Source of the DNA: Mycobacterium sp.
GTDB lineage: Bacteria; Actinomycetota; Actinomycetes; Mycobacteriales; Mycobacteriaceae
DNA length: 64,000 bases
Direction: 5' to 3'
Assembly: GCF_025965855.1 (NCBI RefSeq)
Contig: NZ_JAOPWB010000162.1
Coordinates: 1-64,000, forward strand
The notes below the pieces were generated by a model that made no database searches, was not told the origin of the DNA, and was given only the letters and a program-made list of their open reading frames with translations. Made by a program: the position numbers and the translations under genes. Below, one piece after another: positions 58,594 through 64,000 of this stretch; the stretch's first letter is position 1; every line of letters begins with the position of its first letter.

Positions 58594-59934
58594 CAGGGCG
58601 GTGATCTCGGCGGCCGCCCGCTGGCCGGACCTGACGGCGCCGTCGAGGAATCCGGTCCATTCGTCCGCGGTCTCCGTGCCCGCCCAGTGAATCGGCCCGA
58701 CCGGCGCGCGCAACCACGGCCCGAATCGTGTCCACGACCCCGGCGGTACCGCCGCGGTGGGGCCGCCGGGCGCGAAATCCTCTGCGCCCCAACACTGGTC
58801 GACGTAGTCGAGGGGTTTGAGCGCATCGTCGCCGAACAGCGACGCGAAGCAGCGCAACGTGTCGCGGCGGCGCTGCTCGGTGGGCAGCGAGTCGAACGCG
58901 CGGGCATCGACGAAGCCCATCAGGATGCCCGGACCGTCGGGGTGCGGGCTGACGTCGAAGGTGACGAACACCGGGCCCTTGTCGGATAGCGCCTGCCCGG
59001 AGAACCCGTCGGCGCGCCAGAACGGCGTCTCGTAGGCGGCGTACGCCTTGCTGAGCCGGCCCTGCGGCCAGTGCCGGGAGAGTTGCTCGTACTCGGCGGG
59101 CAGCGGGGGTGCGAACTCGATCGACGCGCGGTGGGCCGGCGCGATCGCGACGATCACGAACCCGGCCTCGGCCGAGCCCGCGTCGGTCGTGACGGTGACC
59201 CCCGACCCGTGCCGCTCGATGCGGCGGACCGGTGCGCCCAGCACCACGCGCGCACCGAGTTCGGCGGCGGCGGCCTCGGCGATCTGCTGGGTGCCGCCCG
59301 GGAAACGGTCCTGCTGGGCGCCGTTCTCGACGTCGAGCAGCGGGTCCAGCCCCCCGGCCGCGTGCACGTAGCGTGCGGCGTGCAGCATCGACACCTCGTC
59401 GGGTTCGCAGCCCCACGTCACCCGGGCCACGATGGCCATCAGGTCGTGCGACGACGCGGACGCGCGCACCGAGCGCAACCACCCGCCGAGCGACATGCCG
59501 TCCAGCTGGCGGGCCCGGCGGGCGTCCCAGGGCGCCGCCACCGGGACGCTGCGGGCGATCCTCTCGAATTGCCAACGCAGCCGGCCGATGTCGAGCAGTC
59601 CGGTCAGCGACAGCTTGGGGATCGTGCCGCGGTAGGGGCGCGCCCAGCCGCGCCAGTGGATCACGTTCTTGCCGTCGTGGTGGGTCGGAATGGTCGGGAC
59701 CCGAAGCTCGGCCGCCAGCGCCAGGACGGCGTCTTGGGTCGGGCCGACAAAGGTGCCGCCCAGATCGGCGGGCAGCCCGGCGACGCTGCCGGTGAACGAG
59801 CGGCCGCCGACCCGGTCGCGCCCCTCGAAGACCAGGACGTCGTGGCCCTGTCGCGTCAGCTCCCGCGCCGCGGACAGCCCGGCAAATCCGGCACCGACCA
59901 CGACGACGTCGACGACCGGCGGCGGCTTTGTCAC
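58588..59934 (-). CDS. Flavin monoamine oxidase family protein
   Basis: This 448-residue FAD-dependent amine oxidase has N-terminal '[42 protein letters not shown]'. The substrate-domain start is '[21 protein letters not shown]', and the C-terminal FAD contact is '[27 protein letters not shown]'. It resembles mycobacterial AofH-type putrescine/monoamine oxidases. No export signal is present, in contrast to the enzyme at 56123. The start is GTG at 59934. Confidence 0.9.
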   Translation of the reverse strand: MTKPPPVVDVVVVGAGFAGLSAARELTRQGHDVLVFEGRDRVGGRSFTGSVAGLPADLGGTFVGPTQDAVLALAAELRVPTIPTHHDGKNVIHWRGWARPYRGTIPKLSLTGLLDIGRLRWQFERIARSVPVAAPWDARRARQLDGMSLGGWLRSVRASASSHDLMAIVARVTWGCEPDEVSMLHAARYVHAAGGLDPLLDVENGAQQDRFPGGTQQIAEAAAAELGARVVLGAPVRRIERHGSGVTVTTDAGSAEAGFVIVAIAPAHRASIEFAPPLPAEYEQLSRHWPQGRLSKAYAAYETPFWRADGFSGQALSDKGPVFVTFDVSPHPDGPGILMGFVDARAFDSLPTEQRRRDTLRCFASLFGDDALKPLDYVDQCWGAEDFAPGGPTAAVPPGSWTRFGPWLRAPVGPIHWAGTETADEWTGFLDGAVRSGQRAAAEITALL

Positions 59935-60041
59935 GTCGTCTAGTCAACCGCATTTTGACGGTTTCGTAGGACAAATTTCGATTGCCGGTCTAACTAGGCT
60001 GTTGCGGGCCCGCGCTGTCGTCGGGCAGGTGCTAGCGCTGA

Positions 60042-60113
60042 AAGCGCTCCAACGTCGACTTGTTGCCCGCAATCGGCCCAAACTGCCCCAACAAGTCGAC
60101 GTTCGGGGCGCTT
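60042..60113. repeat. Long imperfect inverted repeat, probable terminator or mobile hairpin
   Basis: The 24-base arm at 60042-60065 and the 25-base arm at 60089-60113 are inverted complements with one mismatch and one unpaired base, around a 23-base loop. The right arm reaches the stop codon of the gene ending at 60112, so it may end that minus-strand transcript, though no good U-run follows. No gene is seen between 59935 and 60111. Confidence 0.65.
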
Positions 60114-61235
60114 ACGGCGCGACCGTCAGCCAGTCCTCGAAGCCGGACGGGTCGTGGCGGCCCAGCGCGCCGTGCTCGTACAGCCCCCAGCCCTCCACCG
60201 GATCCGCATCGCCGTCGCGGCACACCGCGCGGCCCACGTGGTCGATCACGCCGAAGCCGGACCGCGCGATGACGGCCGGGTCGGTCATGTCGTAAGTCAG
60301 CCGCTCGACAAACTTTTCGCCCTTCCACATGCCGTGCAGCCAGTCCGAATCGCCACCGTAGCCGCCGCCGACGTGGATGGGGACTCCCAGCTTGGACTCC
60401 ACGTCGAAGTGAACCGGGGTGCCGTCGGGGGCGGTCGCGTCGATGGTGGCGCCGGTCGGGATGCGGGTGCCGGACCGGTAGTGGATTTTGACTCGCGGCC
60501 AGCCCAGCTGCTCGACGCGGCCGTCGCGCCACACCCGGGTGCAATCGTTCAGCGAGCGGAACCCGCTGGGCTCCTCCTGGATGATCAGCACGATCGCGAA
60601 CTCGTCGAACGCCATCGGCACGTAGAGCCACCACATGCCCTCGAACGGTGGGTCGGCGGGCCGGCCCGCGGGCTCGGGTTCGCCGATCGGCCGGATGCCC
60701 CAGGACCGGTCGCGGCTGCCGAGCCAGGTCGAGGGGTCGACGGCGATCTCCTCGCCGTCGATCGCGATGCGTCCGCTCCAGCTGCCGAGCTGGGCGAATC
60801 GCTGCGCGTTCAGCGTCACCCGATTCCCGGACCGCAGGATGTGCGGCTGCTCCCGGACGACGTCGAAGAGGCCCTCCCAGGTGAGATCGGCGGCGATGCC
60901 CTCGGTTTCGTCGAGGACCAGTCGCAGCTTGCGCAGCGGTTCGCCGACCTCGATGCGGTAGCCGTTGACGTTCTGGTTCAGCCGGTCGGAGTCGATGGCG
61001 TCGGACAGGTGCACCGCCGTCTGCGTGTCCCCGCGCCGGACGAGCACGAACGCGTCCTTGACGCCCAGGTTGGGGTAGTAGCCGATGCCGCTGATCAAGA
61101 AGACGTTCCCGGTGCGGTCGTGGGCGTTGAAGTAGGAACGGTCGTAGAAGTTGCGGTCAGACGAACCCGCCCACGCGATGGGCTGGGGAACCTGATGTAC
61201 CGGGAACTCGTCGAGCGGGCCAAGTATTTGCGGCA

Positions 61236-61236
<1 letters not shown>
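60112..61236 (-). CDS. DUF7064/DUF7065-like protein
   Basis: This 374-residue protein is rich in beta strands: 'DRSYFNAHDRTGNVFLISGIGYYPNLGVKDAFVLVRRGDTQTAVHL', 'RRLRLVLDE...LTWEGLFDVVREQPH' and 'FVERLTYDM'. It resembles hydroxysteroid-dehydratase-like beta-barrel proteins found beside phosphotransferases in lipid or terpenoid catabolism clusters of actinobacteria. Its catalytic role is unknown. ATG 61236 shares one base with the upstream phosphotransferase stop codon (TAATG), so the pair is coupled. The long inverted repeat 60042-60113 follows. Confidence 0.7.
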
Positions 61237-62413
<1,177 letters not shown>

Positions 62414-62414
<1 letters not shown>

Positions 62415-63016
62415 TGAAAGCAGACCGGTCCGACCTTGACAAGGCCCCCGGCGCCGGCCGCCCCCGGGATCCGCGCATCGACTCGGCGATCCTATCGGCG
62501 ACCGCGGAACTGCTTGTGGAGATCGGCTATTCCAACCTCAGCCTGGCCGCGGTGGCCGAGCGCGCCGGCACCACGAAATCGGCGCTGTATCGCCGGTGGT
62601 CGAGCAAGGCGGAACTGGTGCACGAGGCGGCGTTCCCGACGGCCCCCACCGCCCTGCAGGCTCCGGCCGGCGACATCGCCGCCGATGTCCGGATGATGAT
62701 CGAGGCCACCCGCGACGTGTTCACCACGCCCGTGGTGCGAGCGGCTCTGCCCGGCTTGGTTGCCGACATGACCGCCGATCACGCCCTGAACGCCCGCGTG
62801 ATGTCGCGCTTCGCCGACGTGTTCACGGCGGTGCGGGTGCGGCTGCGTGAGGCCATCGACCGGGGCGAGGCGCATCCCGACGTGGACCCGGACCGATTGA
62901 TCGAGTTGATGGGGGGAGCGACGATGCTGCGGATGTTGCTGCGACCGGAGGAAAAGCTGGACGACACCTGGGTGGAGCAGACGACCGCCATCGTCGTGCA
63001 CGGGGTAACGGGATGA
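62414..63016 (+). CDS. TetR-family transcriptional regulator
   Basis: This 200-residue repressor has a TetR N-terminal helix-turn-helix at residues ~22-68 ('ILSATAELLVEIGYSNLSLAAVAERAGTTKSALYRRWSSKAELVHEA'). The C-terminal ligand domain is TetR_C-like ('DVRMMIEATRDVFTTPVVRAALPGLVADMTADHA'). No ribosome site precedes the ATG at 62414, so translation from a leaderless mRNA is likely. It probably controls the divergent phosphotransferase/DUF7064 genes and the downstream SDR, whose start overlaps its stop (ATGA). Confidence 0.88.
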
Positions 63017-63863
63017 CGGGGCGACTGGCGGGACGGGCCGCGATCGTCACCGGCGGCAGCCGCGGCCTGGGCCGGGCGCTCGCGGCGGAGGGCGCGGCGG
63101 TGGCGGTTGCCGGGCGCACCGAACAGGTATGGGACGACCGGTTGCCCGGAACCATCGGCGAGACGGTTGCCGAGGTCGAGGCGGCCGGCGGGCACGCCGT
63201 GGCGATCTGACGGACCGCGACGACGTCGCGCGGCTGGTCGGCGAGGCGCGAGACGCGTTGGGGCCCATCACGATTCTCGTCAACAACGCGGCGTTCACCG
63301 CGCCCGGCCGCCCGCCGGTGCCGGGCGCGCAGCCGCGCGCAAAGCCCGCCAAGGCCGCCGGCGGTGGCGGCAAGCCGGGCTGGCCGGGGTTCGTCAACAC
63401 GCCGTTGCAGGCGTTTCGCCGGCATTTCGACATCGCGGTGTTCGCCGCCTACGAGCTGATGCAACTGGTGTGCCCTGACATGATCGGCGCGGGCGGTGGC
63501 TCGATCATCAACATCACCTCAGTGGCGTCAAGGATGCCCGGCGACGGACCCTATGCCGACCGCGGCGGCGGGGTCCTGCCGGGTTACGGCGGATCCAAGG
63601 CGGCGCTCGAGCATCTCACCCAGTGCGCGGCCTACGACCTGGCCGACCACAACGTCGCGGTGAACGCGCTCTCGCCGCCGAAACCAATCCTCACCCCGGG
63701 CCTGGCCTACTATGCCCGCGAATTCATCGACACCGCCCCCGCCGATGAATTCGCAAGGGCGGCAGTGGAATTGGCGCTCGTGGACCCGGCCGTGGTCACC
63801 GGGCGCACGATCGGCCATCTGAACGTACTCGACGGCAGCTTCCGCCCGTTCACGCTGGGCTAG
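63013..63863 (+). pseudogene. SDR gene disrupted by a frameshift
   Basis: The first frame encodes the SDR start 'GRLAGRAAIVTGGSRGLGRALAAEGAAVAVAGRTEQ' and runs to 'AAGGHAVAI' before TGA at 63208-63210. From about 63203 the normal continuation 'GDLTDRDDVARLVGEARDALGPITILVNNAAFTAPG' appears in another frame and runs to 63863, including the catalytic 'LPGYGGSKAALEHL'. A small deletion near 63200-63208 explains the break. The first part also seems to lack 4-5 residues after 'GSRGLGRA' compared with typical SDRs. It may be a true pseudogene or a sequencing error. Overlaps the TetR stop codon. Confidence 0.7.
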
Positions 63864-64000
63864 ACCGGCTTGGTCGCCGTGACGCCGTTGATGATCAGCG
63901 TGTACAGCCGGTGCCATTGCGGGGAACGAAACCCCGCGCGCAGCAGCAGAGCCGTGGCACGGCTCCTGGTGCGGGCCTTGCCGCGACGGCTGGTGGCCAG
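63860..64000 (-). CDS. C-terminal end of an unidentified protein (partial)
   Basis: An open minus-strand frame enters from the window edge and ends at TAG 63862-63860, giving 46 C-terminal residues that end 'RSPQWHRLYTLIINGVTATKPV'. The piece is basic at the start, and the end shows no recognised motif. Its stop overlaps the stop of the convergent SDR, a common arrangement of real genes here. No family is assigned. Confidence 0.35.
   Translation of the reverse strand: MATSRRGKARTRSRATALLLRAGFRSPQWHRLYTLIINGVTATKPV

Overview
The window is GC-rich, densely coded DNA from a Mycobacterium. The evidence is a close DosR/DosS pair, Acg-type nitroreductases, an Hsp20 resembling the M. avium 18 kDa antigen, two small hemophore-like exported proteins, a DUF4190/PknH-sensor-like protein, GAF-ANTAR and PAS-ANTAR proteins, and GTG/leaderless starts. 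A slow grower near the M. avium complex is my guess; the sequence alone does not prove the species. No rRNA, tRNA, CRISPR array, insertion sequence or phage gene was seen.

Layout. 1-3.5 kb: small exported proteins, a secreted cupin and a CPA2-type cation/proton antiporter. 3.6-12.5 kb: a dormancy (DosR) locus with two Acg-family nitroreductases, decayed universal stress protein genes, dosR, a dosS/dosT-type heme sensor kinase, an Rv2004c-like kinase/P-loop protein, a broken wax ester synthase tail, a PAS-ANTAR protein and hsp20. 12.6-19.3 kb: a MerR regulator divergent from hsp20, a GAF-ANTAR protein, a zinc alcohol dehydrogenase, glgX, an SDR and an aldo/keto reductase. 19.4-24.4 kb: a PknH-sensor-like protein, a hemerythrin-udgX pair and a TPP-dependent oxidase/decarboxylase.

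24.7-38.0 kb is the most unusual block: twelve genes for a heptose-containing, possibly carbamoylated and xylosylated glycan (UDP-glucose dehydrogenase, UDP-glucuronate decarboxylase-like epimerase, GmhA, HldE, a GT2-GmhB fusion, two GT9 heptosyltransferase-like proteins, a NodU/CmcH carbamoyltransferase, an SDR and three more glycosyltransferases). Nine of them form one tightly coupled operon. 38.3-46.8 kb: topoisomerase IB, a hemophore-like protein, an NmrA-like protein, CsbD, DUF3349, an EEP-family hydrolase, a four-gene operon (GT2, acyl-CoA dehydrogenase-like, PIG-L deacetylase, methyltransferase), a nucleotidyltransferase and a Rho-N protein. 46.9-55 kb: KatE catalase, then a split CheB / STAS-HATPase / CheR-PAS module plus a second CheB-like protein, and a GT4 enzyme. 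55-64 kb: AraC regulator, two flavin amine oxidases around an alpha/beta hydrolase, a DUF7064-like/phosphotransferase pair divergent from a TetR gene, and an SDR broken by a frameshift.

Unifying signal. Nine exact copies of the mycobacterial SigF promoter pattern GTTT-N15/16-GGGTA, and three near matches, sit just upstream of gene starts: alcohol dehydrogenase, glgX, hemerythrin/udgX, both parts of the glycan cluster, topoisomerase IB, the NmrA-like gene, a GT4 gene, katE, the Rho-N gene and the GT2/PIG-L operon. Many imply leaderless mRNAs. The middle of the window therefore looks like a general-stress (SigF) island next to the hypoxia (DosR) locus, with the heptose glycan cluster wired into it.
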